The notes below the pieces were generated by a model that was not told the origin of the DNA, ran no database searches, and worked only from the letters and a program-made list of their open reading frames with translations. From Chrysoperla carnea (taxonomy: Eukaryota; Arthropoda; Insecta; Neuroptera; Chrysopidae), in assembly GCF_905475395.1 (NCBI RefSeq), contig NC_058342.1:3717001-3781000 (forward strand): a stretch of DNA of 64,000 bases, in the 5' to 3' direction. This document shows, in pieces, positions 11,986 through 21,486 of this stretch. A program made the translations under genes and the position numbers. How positions within the stretch are numbered: the first letter of the stretch is position 1; each line of letters begins with the position of its first letter.

Positions 11986-12756
11986 TTTTTTTTTTTTTTT
12001 TTAAATATTATTGCAGAGTAATACAATTACAGGCAATGATTGTTGTTTTTAAATTATTTTATGATTATTAAATAATATTTTTTGCTAGCTATATACGTCT
12101 GTTCAGCACGGACGATATTTTAACACTTGAGATCATAATAGATCTAATTATATCTCAGTAGACGTACACTTGTTCATCTGTGTAGATCAACTTACATCAC
12201 GATTGATGTACAGTAATTTTTTGGAAAAATCGTTAAAAAGTAAAAAAATTAATGAAAGTTTTTAATCTGTTTTTCAACATTTTTTAAAATTTTTTTGGAA
12301 AAACGAAACGATAATATTGAAAACAACGATTTTCGCCCGAACGGCCGAAGTTAAGCAACATTGATCATACTTAAGTCTAGGGTAGCAGTAAAGTTGTTCT
12401 TCCCAAATACTGAGACATATTTGTTTGAAATATTTTTTTTAGACCGAATAGTTATTTAATAGAATAAACAGTTATTGGTAGCAAAAATCTATCTTTTGAC
12501 GCATTTCTTAATAAAATTTGAACAAAAATGATCTTTATAGAAAAACAAACCACTTTTATTGGATTTATTTGAAAATTGTTTTCAAAGGGTGTCTGGATTC
12601 CACCGAAGCAACATTGGGCAAAACTTTTCAGTCCGTTTTTGCTTAAACTGTACTGTTTGCTAATTTAAAGTATGCATCTATGTGTTACCAGTTGTGGAGT
12701 AGAATGAGCTTTTCATTGAACTTGAAAATCTAATAGTCCAGTCATTATAGTAAGTT
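11986..12756. other. AT-rich intergenic stretch
   Basis: Apart from the 5S-like relic at 12334-12395, no gene or clear repeat can be supported here. A long poly-T run at 11980-12003 marks the 5' side of the neighbouring LINE. Confidence 0.4.
12334..12395 (+). other. 5S rRNA-like relic
   Basis: The stretch beginning CGCCCGAACGGCCGAAG and continuing TTAAGCAACATTG, then ACTTAAGTCTAGGGTAGC resembles the middle of eukaryotic 5S rRNA (CGATCACCGAAGTTAAGCAA followed by AGTACTTGGATGGGTGACC), which contains the internal promoter. The 5' and 3' thirds are not visible, so it is a 5S pseudogene or the head of a 5S-derived SINE, not a working gene. Confidence 0.5.
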
Positions 12757-13085
12757 CACCTCGGAATTCGAGATACCCAGCTGTAAGTCTGTAAATAGTT
12801 GTATATTGACACCCTAAAAGTTGTCTCAAAACCTACATATGGTAGGGTGTAAGCAACTATTAAATTTCAAGGTCAAAGGTCACAAAAATCGGTTTTTTGC
12901 GCTTTTTTTGGAAATATCTCATTTCCAATGGGTTTTTTGTTTGTATTTCGTATCAATATTGTAGAATAAAAAATTCTCTAAAAATTTTGTTTAAAAAAAT
13001 TTTTTATACGGTGAACCGTTTTCGAGATAGAGGGCGGAGAGCGCGCGGTCACCGCATCACTTCAGGTCAACCGGTGCCTCCGGTC
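12757..13085 (+). repeat. Dispersed repeat, copy 1
   Basis: The sequence from CTCGGAATTCGAGATACCC to GGTCAACCGGTGCCTCCGG recurs at 21931-22264 with about 90 percent visual identity. It carries a GAATTC palindrome at one end and a GC-rich 3' block (AGGGCGGAGAGCGCGCGGTC). No open frame is shared, so it looks like a non-autonomous repeat. It lies 78 bp outside the left terminus of Polinton D. Confidence 0.8.
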
Positions 13086-13162
13086 GAAAACGCGCCATAT
13101 ATAGTTGATGTACTATCAATAAATCAATGATTATAAATATTTGTCAACTTTTATTAACTATT

Positions 13163-13680
13163 AGTAGAAGAGTCACAGGGATCCTGGGCCAGTTTGACCT
13201 CAAGTAACCCCGGATGGTACACTTTTCAAAAAAGGGCAAACCTAGGTGAATGTTGGAAACCTCGGAAGTTGGAGGGGATAGATGACGTCATTGACCAATA
13301 GTAAATCAAGATGGCGTTGGGAGGTGTGGTGGGGTGTGGCTGACAGAGCGTTAGTGTGTTTCTTGGCGGAAGTGGGGCTTAAAGTGGTGGGCGTGGTTTT
13401 GGAAGTGGGGGTTAAAGGGGGGCGGGAATTGGACGTTAGATAATCGAGCCCACTTTCAGCCCGGTTGGATGGTACACTTTTCCAAAAAGGGCAAACCTCG
13501 GTTGAATGCGAAGTTGGAGGGGGGACGTCATTGACCAATAGTAGCGCTGTAAAAATCAAGATGGCGTCGGGAGGTGTGGTGGAGGAGAATAATGGCTGCC
13601 TAAGCATTGATGACGTCATTGGCTTTAACCAATAGTGGCGGAGAGTGAACGGGGGGCGGGACGTTGACATTAGTCAGCAA
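13163..13680 (+). repeat. Left terminal inverted repeat of Polinton D (GC-rich part)
   Basis: A GC-rich island in AT-rich DNA. After the first 45 bases come the phrase GGTACACTTTTCAAAAAAGG found at all termini, then TGACGTCA (13283-13290), CCAAT (13295-13299) and AAGATGGCG (13308-13316), with GGAGGTGTGGTGGGG after them. A second and third set of these words follow before 13670. Confidence 0.85.
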
Positions 13681-14755
13681 TTTTAAAGAATATGTTAATT
13701 TGACCTTGAAAAATATTGTAATTTGACACTTTATACATGATAAAATTCAAGATACGTGACCGGATGTTAATATTTTTTTTTTATTGAGTCAGCATTGTAA
13801 TATGACACTTGAAATTTACATAATAAAAATACATGTTCAAACTTGTTTGAATGGACTTTGATCTTAAAATAATTTTACACGTGTCAGCTATTTTCAATAA
13901 TATGTTAATTTGACCTTGAAAAATATGATATCATCATCTTGTTACAAGTTCAAACTTGTTTGAAATAATTTTACATGTGTCAAAACACGTGACCGGATGT
14001 TAATATTTTTTTTTTTTTTATTGAATTAGCAATGTAATATGACACTTGAAATTTACATAATAAAAATACATGTTCAAACTTGTTTGAATGGACTTTGATC
14101 TTAAAATAATTTTACACGTGTCAGCTATTTTCAATAATATGTTAATTTGACCTTGAAAAATATGATATCATCATCTTGTTACAAGTTCAAACTTGTTTGA
14201 AATAATTTTACATGTGTCAAAACACGTGACCGGATGTTAATATTTTTTTTTTTTTATTGAATTAGCAATGTAATATGACACTTGAAATTTACATAATAAA
14301 AATACATGTTCAAACTTGTTTGAATGGACTTTGATCTTAAAATAATTTTACACGTGTCAGCTATTTTCAATAATATGTTAATTTGACCTTGAAAAATATG
14401 ATATCATCATCTTGTAACAAGTTCAAACTTGTTTGAAATAATTTTACATGTGTCAAAACACGTGACCGGATATTAATATTTTTTTATGATTAAGCAATGT
14501 AATATGACACTTGAAATTTACATAATAAAAATACATATTCAAACTTGTTTGAATGGACTTTGATCTTAAAATAATTTTACATGTGTCAGCTATTCTCAAG
14601 AATATGTTAATTTGACCTTGAAAAATATGATATCATCATCCTGTTACAAGTTCAAACTTGTTTGAATAAAAATACATGTTCAAACTTGTTTGAACATGTT
14701 TAAACTTGTTTGAATCGCATTAGATCTTAAAATAATTTTACGCATGTTAGATAAT
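13681..14755. repeat. Subterminal iterons, about 239-bp units (D)
   Basis: Three to four tandem copies of a unit of about 239 bp, for example from 13859, 14097 and 14335. Each unit holds the inverted repeat ACAAGTT-CA-AACTTGT, the overlapping TTCAAAC-TT-GTTTGAA, the perfect palindromes ATGATATCAT and ACACGTGT, and a poly-T run. The same words recur beside every terminus of the family. Confidence 0.85.
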
Positions 14756-14765
14756 AATTTCTGCT

Positions 14766-14833
14766 GGTGGGGGGGATTTTTGGAGTGGTGGTAATCATAT
14801 AAAAAAGGCGCTCGACATTACGGTAACATCAGT
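14766..14833 (+). promoter_or_regulatory. Core promoter of the 120-aa gene (D)
   Basis: A G-rich box (GGTGGGGGGG, then GGAGTGGTGG) is followed by TATAAAAAA at 14798 and the arthropod initiator TCAGT at 14829-14833, with the initiator A 33 bases after the TATA start. The ATG is 33 bases further on. The same arrangement occurs at 24439/24470, 27220/27251 and, inverted, at the right-arm copies. Confidence 0.75.
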
Positions 14834-14863
14834 TTTCATTAAATATTCATAATATTAATCAAA

Positions 14864-15226
14864 ATGAATAGAGCAGAATTAAAATTATTAGATAGTTGTT
14901 TAGTGCGACCATGCATAAAAATGGACGACTTGCCACTGAAAAAAAAATTAAAAATACTAAAAATGGAGCGGATTCTAACGATACATGGGCCATCAATAAA
15001 AGTTTTACTGGATATAAGCCTAGATGGTACAGAAAACGAGGGAGTTTTTCTACCATCTAGGTTTGCGGTGTTGACGGACAACATGATTAAATTATTTAAC
15101 ACAAAACCGGGGTATTTGAGGGTGGAGGAGAAAATTGGAAGAAGTCACCAACTGAGACTGCGCCTATTCGAAGACGATGGTGATGATGATGATGATGACT
15201 ATGTTCAAGAACATCAAAATTTTTAA
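14864..15226 (+). CDS. 120-aa conserved Polinton protein, possibly OB-fold DNA-binding (D)
   Basis: The first ATG after the TATA-initiator promoter gives 120 residues. Visible parts are an N-terminal leucine-rich helix (ELKLLDSCLV), a basic stretch (PLKKKLKILKMERI), a G-x-S-IKVLLDI strand, VFLPSRFAVL, GYLRVEEKIGRSHQLRLRLF and an Asp-rich tail encoded by a GAT microsatellite. The order short strand / G-x-x-I-x-V / FLP-x-R-F / YLRV resembles the small single-stranded DNA-binding-like proteins often seen in arthropod Polinton-like elements; this is inference from pattern, not a search. Seven full-length members exist in the window, two of them a divergent paralogue, and all keep the frame. That points to selection in the recent past. 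AATAAA signals follow the stop. Confidence 0.7.
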   Translation: MNRAELKLLDSCLVRPCIKMDDLPLKKKLKILKMERILTIHGPSIKVLLDISLDGTENEGVFLPSRFAVLTDNMIKLFNTKPGYLRVEEKIGRSHQLRLRLFEDDGDDDDDDYVQEHQNF

Positions 15227-15348
15227 CAAATCATTCCTATATTGAATTTTATTACTGCAAGATATATATATTTTATTGTTATTGTTATAAAAAAATTGTA
15301 AAGTTTATGTTTTTGATATTTTAAAAAAAAAATAATACTAAATAAATT

Positions 15349-16021
15349 ATGGATATTTTTGTAAAAAATGGTGTTTATTTTAATTCATTACAATTATGGG
15401 GTACAATGTCGTTACAAAATCATATTGATCTGTTTCAAAATTTGGAGATGATTTACCCAGAATATTTTAATGTGAGTATTGTTTGATAAGATCTGTTTAG
15501 AAAATTGTAGCCAAATATTTTTATAGATGGAATTTTATCAACTTATGGAGGCATGTCGTTGGAGTATACCTACAAAGTTAATCGACACATTACGGTATTC
15601 TTATTTAGAAGTTGATGATTGCTTTCATATTGCTGCATTCATAGTAAGAAATTGTTTGGATGCAATCTTATTTGTAAATTATGCGAAAAAGTTCAACTAC
15701 TTTAAAAGAGATTTCAATCAGTTTGAAATATTACTAAATGAATGTTGTGATGATCTTACTCATGGAAGTAACTTGAGAAAAAATTGGGGTACATACGATA
15801 TTCGCCGAAAACAATGGATTGGTGATAGTGCTAGACATGATGAGAGAATGTTTTTATGGTATGAACAAATAGATCCTAAAATTCTCTGTAGAATGCTATA
15901 CCAACAAATGGATGGTGGAAATATACCGAAATGGTTCGAGCCATGGATATGTGCTACAAATTGTAATGAAATTGACAGATGTGATTGTGGAAGAAATAGT
16001 GATGATCATGATTGTATATAG
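15349..16021 (+). CDS. 205-aa two-exon protein of unknown function (D)
   Basis: Exon 1 is 15349-15471 (41 codons, beginning MDIFVKNGVYFNSL); intron 15472-15526 (55 bases, GTGAGT...TATAG, phase 0); exon 2 is 15527-16021 (164 codons). I chose this model because both exons and both splice sites are conserved in all five copies. The protein is rich in aromatic residues and Cys. It has a hydrophobic AAFIVRNCLDAILFVNYA stretch, an RKNWGTYDIRRKQWIGD block and a C-terminal CATNCNEIDRCDCG cluster that could bind metal. I do not recognise the family. It follows the 120-aa gene in tandem, and an AATAAA overlaps the end of the gene. The next 360 bases are AT-rich with no gene. Confidence 0.7.
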
Positions 16022-16382
16022 AAATAAAAACATGAATGTAATTGTCTATGATAAGTTTTTTTTAAAAATGTGTTTGTATTTACAATAAAAAACACCTATA
16101 ATTTAATTAATCATTGTTTTGTTTTATCTATGAAATGACCTCACCACCTTATTTTCAGGTTATAAATACACCTTGTTTGTGATAATTATATTCGCACCAT
16201 CAAGTAATTTTGAGTAATAAACATGAATCAAAAAACATTTGTATTACAACAATATTTTTATATTGTTTTGTGTTAGTTAAAAATTGCTTCAATAAAATTT
16301 CATGAACCTAGTCTAATATATATTCATATTAAAAAATACATTTCCTTTTTTAAAACACAAATATGTTCACAAAAGCGGTCCA

Positions 16383-16676
16383 CTATGACAAAATTTTTTT
16401 GTTACAAGTATGTTCACAAAAACTTTCCACTATAAAAGGAGACTTTTTTTTATCAATATATGAATCATGTAAAGAGTCGAACCCTAACCACCTGACTTTA
16501 ACGTTAGATCCATGTTTAGCTAAGACTTTTTCCACTAAATAAATGTTTGGATCGTGAACTTTTTGTAATTCTTCAGCATAGAAACCACCCTTTATATCTT
16601 CGTTGTTGTAATCCTTCAATAAATATGTTCTTGGGTTTGTAAGTTTCACCTCGTGAATGGTGAATATTTCTGGTAA
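16383..16676 (-). pseudogene. Integrase C-terminal tail with chromodomain (D, copy next to the 205-aa gene)
   Basis: From 16676 the minus strand reads LPEIFTIHEVKLTNPRTY, then DIKGGFYAEELQKV and a chromodomain-like IYLVEKVLAKHGSNVKVRWLGFDSLHDSYI. This is the end of a Polinton retroviral-type integrase, downstream of the D-D-E core. A stop codon lies directly before the first Leu, and upstream there is only repeat DNA, so the catalytic core is missing. An extra A in the poly-A run near the 3' end changes the last residues in this copy. Confidence 0.75.
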
Positions 16677-17600
16677 CTACTCCGATTTTATAAGTTTTTG
16701 TTAAAAACTACTCCGATTTTATAAGTTTTTTAACAAAATTGATTTGATAACTGCTTTAATACTCTGATTTTTTCAATTTTTTTAATAAAATTGTTTTTAT
16801 ATCTGCTTTAATACTCTGATTTCTCAGTTCATATCTGGTTCATATCCAAATCTAACGGGACAGGAGAAAGAGAATTCTCAAGAATATGTTGAAATAGATA
16901 ACATCTAACCTTGAAAAATATTGTAATTTGACACTTTAAATATACATGATAAAATTCAAGACACGTGACCGGATGTTTATTTTTTTTTATGTTGAAATAG
17001 ATAACATCTAACCTTGAAAAATATGATATCATCATCCTGTTACAAGTTCAAACTTGTTTTAATCGACTTAAAATAATTTTACACGTGACCGGATGCTAAT
17101 ATTTTTTTATGATTAAGCAATGTAATATGACACTTGAACGTGTTAGATAATAATTTGCAAATCTGAATTCCAAGAAAAGAATATTATGAGTCAGCAATTT
17201 TCAAGAATATGTTGAAATAGATTTGACCTTGAAAAATATGATATCATCATCTTGTAACAAGTTCAAACTTGTTTGAAATAATTTTACATGTGTCAAAACA
17301 CGTGACCGGATATTAATATTTTTTTATGATTAAGCAATGTAATATGACACTTGAAATTTACATAATAAAAATACATGTTCAAACTTGTTTGAATGGACTT
17401 TGATCTTAAAATAATTTCACACGTGTCAGCAATTTTCAAGAATATGTTAATTTGGCCTTGAAAAATATGATATCATCATCCTGTTACAAGTTCAAACTTG
17501 TTTGAATAAAAATACATGTTCAAACTTGTTTAAACATGTTTAAACTTGTTTGAATCGCATTAGATCTTAAAATAATTTTACACGTGTGAGATTAGAATAA
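16677..17600. repeat. AT-rich repeats and iterons (D, internal)
   Basis: Two tandem copies of a block reading ACTACTCCGATTTTATAAG, then ATACTCTGATTT repeats, then scattered iteron units with ACAAGTTCAAACTTG, ATGATATCAT and CACGTG words. No gene is visible. Confidence 0.7.
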
Positions 17601-17735
17601 AGGTTTTATTTAATAAAAATCTTATAAATATTTTTTTTTTTTTATTTATTAATGATTAAAATTTACATTTTAAAAAAATTTACAGAAAAAAATTATTATT
17701 ATGAATCTGAAAAAACACACAAAGTATTGGTGACA

Positions 17736-18444
17736 CTACAGTTCAATAAATTCATCAAATCCATTCCTATAACGACCTGCATTCATAGAGAAATTTTTCA
17801 TTATTACAACAAATCCATTTGGTGAACTCCAACAATGTCGATATAAATCATGAAATTTTTGAAAATTCATATCAGAGCCGACATGATTGTAGAATATGTG
17901 TTTTAGATTCATTTCATCCGTTTTGAATAGCACCAAGCAATTAACATTGCCCCTTATGTTATGCTTTAGAACACGTGCGTAGCTCTGACATAGGTAGAAA
18001 CAATCAATTTTTCGATGACGATCCATACTAAAGTATTCTCTACTTCTCTGTTGTGAATGACAGCTCACATCATCAAAAATGAAAAGACTTTTTTCTCGAG
18101 CTTCATTCAGACTAGGAATTTCACTAGTATCACTAAGTGGAAAAATAGCCAACCCCTTCCACTAATTTTAAAGTCTCTTCTAGTAATTGATATCTCGGTT
18201 GGTAAACAGATTTACTGTACACATAAATGTTTTCAAAGCGTAAACCGTTTTCATCATAAATTAAATTCAACATAACATTGGTTTTACCACAACCACTAGG
18301 GCCACATATTATTGTTCATAGTGAATCTGAAAATAGACGACCATGATATGTTTGTGTGTCTGTATTTTCTGGTAATAAACACTCAGAGCAGGTTGTTGTT
18401 TATGAAAATGCAATGTAACTAAGACTAAAATTTCAATACAACCC
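17736..18444 (-). pseudogene. Packaging ATPase (A32/FtsK-HerA type), D copy, broken
   Basis: On the minus strand it runs from the damaged start region (the initiator ATG region is altered compared with B) through DTQTYHG, the Walker A loop GPSGCGKT, YVYSKSVYQPKYQLLEET, Walker B SLFIFDDV, YFSMDRHRKIDCFYLCQSYAR and GRYRNGFDEFIEL. This is the Polinton genome-packaging ATPase. An in-frame TGA stands just before Walker A where B has CGA, and the same T5 frameshift as in B occurs after VEGVGYF. Its start region directly abuts the protease remnant at 18445 because the PLA2 gene between them is deleted. Confidence 0.85.
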
Positions 18445-18645
18445 AGAGCACTTTACGATATAGATCTACATGCGTATGCTAAACAATTTAAAATTCCGTA
18501 TTTTTGTGGTGTTTTTATGTGTGACACCCTACCTAAAAGATCATATAAATATGAAACAGGAATTATCAACCATGATGTATCCAAAAATAGTGTTACACAC
18601 TGTACGGTATATAAAAAGTATAAACTGCAAGCTTTGGTAACTTAA
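18445..18645 (+). pseudogene. Adenain-like maturation protease fragment (D)
   Basis: Translation from 18445 gives ALYDIDLHAYAKQFKIPYF, then GVFMCDTLPKRSYKYETGII and NHDVSKNSVTHC, ending at the TAA at 18643-18645. The order hydrophobic helix / F-x-GVFM-x-D-x-LP / G-I-x-N-x-D / T-H matches the N-terminal half of the adenovirus-type cysteine protease found in Polintons, which cleaves capsid proteins. In working members T-H-W carries the catalytic His; here it is T-H-C, and the C-terminal half with the catalytic Gln and Cys is absent. Confidence 0.65.
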
Positions 18646-18940
18646 AGCCATCATAGGAAATAATTAAATATTTTAACTGATGTGACATTCAATATTATTT
18701 TGCAATCACAGTTTTAATATTACGATTGTGGACATCTATGTATTCTAACCTTGAAAAATATTGTAATTTGACACTTTAAGTATAAATAATATTAAAAAAT
18801 TAGATGATTATGTATTTTGTTTTAATATAAAATTATAATTTTTTTTATCTAATCTATAGTACAAGTTGATTTATTATATTCCATATAAAGAGCATATTAT
18901 ATGGGTTGATTGATGATGCTTGTTAGATTTGAAAACCTCT
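18646..18940. other. AT-rich spacer (D)
   Basis: Non-coding sequence with one iteron fragment (CCTTGAAAAATATTGTAATT). It matches 50736-51044 in B in inverted orientation. Confidence 0.6.
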
Positions 18941-19472
18941 TTCTAAACAGACCAGTATTAAACAGGTCAAAACCAGTATTAAACAGATACAGACCAGTAT
19001 TAAACAGGTCAAAACCAGTATTAAACAGATACAGACCAGTATTAAACAGGTTAAAACCAGTATTAAACAGATACAGACCAGTATTAAACAGGTTAAAACC
19101 AGTATTAAACAGGTTAAAACCAGTATTAAACAGGTTAAAAACCAGTATTAAACAGATACAGACCAGTATTAAACAGGTTAAAACCAGTATTAAACAGATA
19201 CAGACCAGTATTAAACAGGTTAAAACCAGTATTAAACAGGTTAAAACCAGTATTAAACAGGTTAAAAACCAGTATTAAACAGATACAGACCAGTATTAAA
19301 CAGGTTAAAACCAGTATTAAACAGATACAGACCAGTATTAAACAGGTCAAAGCCAGTATTAAACAGGTCAAAACCAGTATTAAACAGGTTAAAACCAGTA
19401 TTAAACAGGTCAAAACCAGTATTAAACAGCAACAGCCCAGTATTAAACAGATACAGACCAGTATTAAACAGG
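18941..19472. repeat. 21-bp tandem array (D)
   Basis: About 25 units alternating between TTAAACAGATACAGACCAGTA-like and TTAAACAGGTCAAAACCAGTA-like 21-mers. Because 21 is a multiple of three, long open frames appear in several frames and on both strands; they are not genes. Confidence 0.95.
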
Positions 19473-19680
19473 TTTTCATCGATTTTACTCCGATTTTCGC
19501 CGATTTTACTCCGGTTTTCATCGATTTTGCTCCGACTTTCGCCGATTTTACTCCGGTTTTACTCCGGCTTTCACCGATTTTACTCCGACTTTCGCCGATT
19601 TTACTCCGGTTTTACTCCGACTTTCGCCGATTTTACTCCGGTTTTACTCCGACTTTCACCGATTTTACTCCGGCTTTTTA
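19473..19680. repeat. 21/32-bp tandem array of CCGATTTTACTCCG units (D)
   Basis: Units of 21 bp (CCGATTTTACTCCGACTTTCG) mixed with 32-bp units that carry an extra TTTTACTCCGG. It begins exactly where the 21-bp array ends. Confidence 0.95.
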
Positions 19681-19871
19681 ATTTTTGATAAAGTTATTAT
19701 AAACTTGTTATTTAATTATATTTGTTTTCTTCAAGTAATGGATTATAGATAGTATTTCTCTTCTCATGTTTGTAGAATGTAGTCTTCTTAATTTATCAAT
19801 TATTATATTACGATCACTATTGGAATTAATATTTTTTTTTCATAAGTTTTCAATACTAGGTTGAAAAAAAA

Positions 19872-20200
19872 CTGTTTAATACTGGTTTTGACCTGTTTAG
19901 AAACAGACCTGTTTAGAAAGAGACCTGTTTAGATACAGACCTGTTTAGAAAGAGACCTGTTTAGAAACAGACCTGTTTAGAAAGAGACCTGTCTAGAAAC
20001 AGACCTGTTTAGAAAGAGACCTGTTTAGAAAGAGACCTGTTTAGATACAGACCTGTTTAGAAAGAGACCTGTTTAGAAACAGACCTGTTTAGAAAGAGAC
20101 CTGTTTAGAAAGAGACCTGTTTAGAAACAGACCTGTTTAGAAAGAGACCTGTTTAGATACAGACCTGTTTAGATACAGACCTGTTTAGAAAGAGACCTGT
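19872..20200. repeat. 16-bp tandem array (D)
   Basis: About 20 units of CCTGTTTAGAAAGAGA or CCTGTTTAGATACAGA. The unit shares its CCTGTTTA core with the 21-bp array. The 190 bases before it (19681-19871) are a unique AT-rich block that also occurs in A and B. Confidence 0.95.
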
Positions 20201-20345
20201 ATATTTATTGAAGGATAGCACCAACGAAGATATAAAGGGTTCATATATTGACAAAAAAGTCTTATTTTATAGTGGACCGTTTTTATGAACATACTTGTAA
20301 CAATAAAAAATTTGTCATAGTGGACCGTTTTTGCGAACATATTTG
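20201..20345 (+). pseudogene. Second integrase tail (D), internally deleted
   Basis: It begins with the TTTATTGAAGGAT part of the tail and jumps directly to TCATATATTGACAAAAAAG, so most of the chromodomain is missing. The two AACATACTTGTAAC-type direct repeats that follow every integrase tail are present. The sequence 20345-20585 after it is AT-rich with a duplicated block of about 100 bp. Confidence 0.7.
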
Positions 20346-20585
20346 TGTTTTATAAAAAAAAAAAAATAAAAAATATCACATTGTAAAAATATTATTTTTA
20401 TTGTAAAATTTTATCTATAACATATAAAAACAGAGTTGTATTATAATAATATTTAAAAAATATATATTTATAAATTATTGAAAATACATTATAATTATTA
20501 TTCTGAAAAGTATAAAAACAGAGTTGTATTATAATAATATTTAAAAAATATATATTTATAAATTATCGAAAATACATTATAATTA

Positions 20586-21026
20586 TTATTCTGAAAAGTG
20601 TCCATTGTCATCATCATCATCATCATCATCATTATCTTTCTTCATAAGATAATTTTCAATTATTTCTTTCACTTGAACATAGTCGGATAACTCGTCTGAT
20701 GTAAATACACTGTAGTAAGATTGTTCAAAAATGGATAGTCCTACAATTCCATCTTTTTGTCCAGAGTGGATATTTTTTAAAATCCAGTTCCAAATTTGTT
20801 TGTCTTCATCGTCTGATGATGGGGAAAATTTCACTTCTAAGTCCATTTGTTCTACCTTATCAATAAGGTAGTTTAAAGTTTCCGGTCGACCACATTTAAT
20901 TGCCATATTAACCAATGTTTTAAAATACTTTGTTAACACATTGTTTAAAGTACTTAAACTACAATTATCTTTAATCATATTAACAATACAGTTGTTATCA
21001 CTATTATGATTACTAAAGTCTTGCAT
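20586..21026 (-). CDS. 146-aa acidic Polinton protein of unknown function (D)
   Basis: Starts at ATG 21026 (MQDFSNHNSDNNCIVNMIKD). The middle (FKTLVNMAIKCGRPETLNYL) looks helical and weakly ankyrin-like. Next come the acidic SPSSDDEDKQIWNWIL and a C-terminal run of Asp residues encoded by a GAT microsatellite, ending NGHFSE. The gene lies just downstream of PolB in the same direction in D, B and C. No known domain is recognised. The C/A-rich block at 21090-21120, the inverse of GTGGTGGGGGTG, is its likely promoter box. Confidence 0.7.
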   Translation of the reverse strand: MQDFSNHNSDNNCIVNMIKDNCSLSTLNNVLTKYFKTLVNMAIKCGRPETLNYLIDKVEQMDLEVKFSPSSDDEDKQIWNWILKNIHSGQKDGIVGLSIFEQSYYSVFTSDELSDYVQVKEIIENYLMKKDNDDDDDDDDNGHFSE

Positions 21027-21266
21027 TTTGTATGTTTAAACTAACACTAAATTGTTTTCTACAATAATTCTACCTAACTATCAGTTTTTTTTTTACACCC
21101 CCACCACTACTCTATCAATTGTTCATGCGCACTACTCTATCAATTGTTTGTACACCTATCACAATACCGAACCACTTTGAGGATCATCACAACAGCAGGA
21201 CACATTTCTGAAACAACAGCAAAAATTAGCTAAATATTAAAAACAAAAAATATAAAATACTTACAC

Positions 21267-21486
21267 TCAACAAATAATGCTATAGTGGCCCCATGGTTTT
21301 GTTTCACATGAATTGTGAGTAATGTATCGTTTTTGGTCAAATGGTGATAAGCCCACTTTCTGCTGTTTGATGGTATGTAAGCGGTGTCGCTTGGATTGGA
21401 TGCTTTGCTGAACATGGTAAAAGTTACGGTTCTCAAGAAGTCAGCTATCCGAAAACTTACTTTTGAGGACTATAAGCGGTGTTTGC
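21267..21486 (-). pseudogene. PolB C-terminal fragment that folds back (D)
   Basis: The minus strand encodes the last residues of the family polymerase, ending [20 protein letters not shown] and the stop at 21267. At 21431-21437 the sequence switches strand and continues as the plus-sense copy of the same exon to 21554. All polymerase and exonuclease motifs are absent. Confidence 0.85.

Noticed and set aside
13242-13670. 142-codon minus-strand frame in the GC-rich terminus, and similar frames of 69-91 codons in the other termini
   Set aside because: They fall in terminal repeats with regulatory-type words, vary in length and end through indels between copies, and contain no domain.
14839-15102. 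Minus-strand 87- and 65-codon frames opposite the 120-aa gene, repeated in each copy
   Set aside because: They are shadows of the conserved plus-sense gene, which has a promoter and a conserved protein pattern.
18941-19472. CRISPR-like array
   Set aside because: There are no unique spacers; all units are variants of one 21-mer, and the context is eukaryotic.
19681-19871. Small basic open frame on the minus strand of the unique block between arrays
   Set aside because: The poly-A tract after its ATG has a different length in each copy, and none of those checked keeps the frame open.
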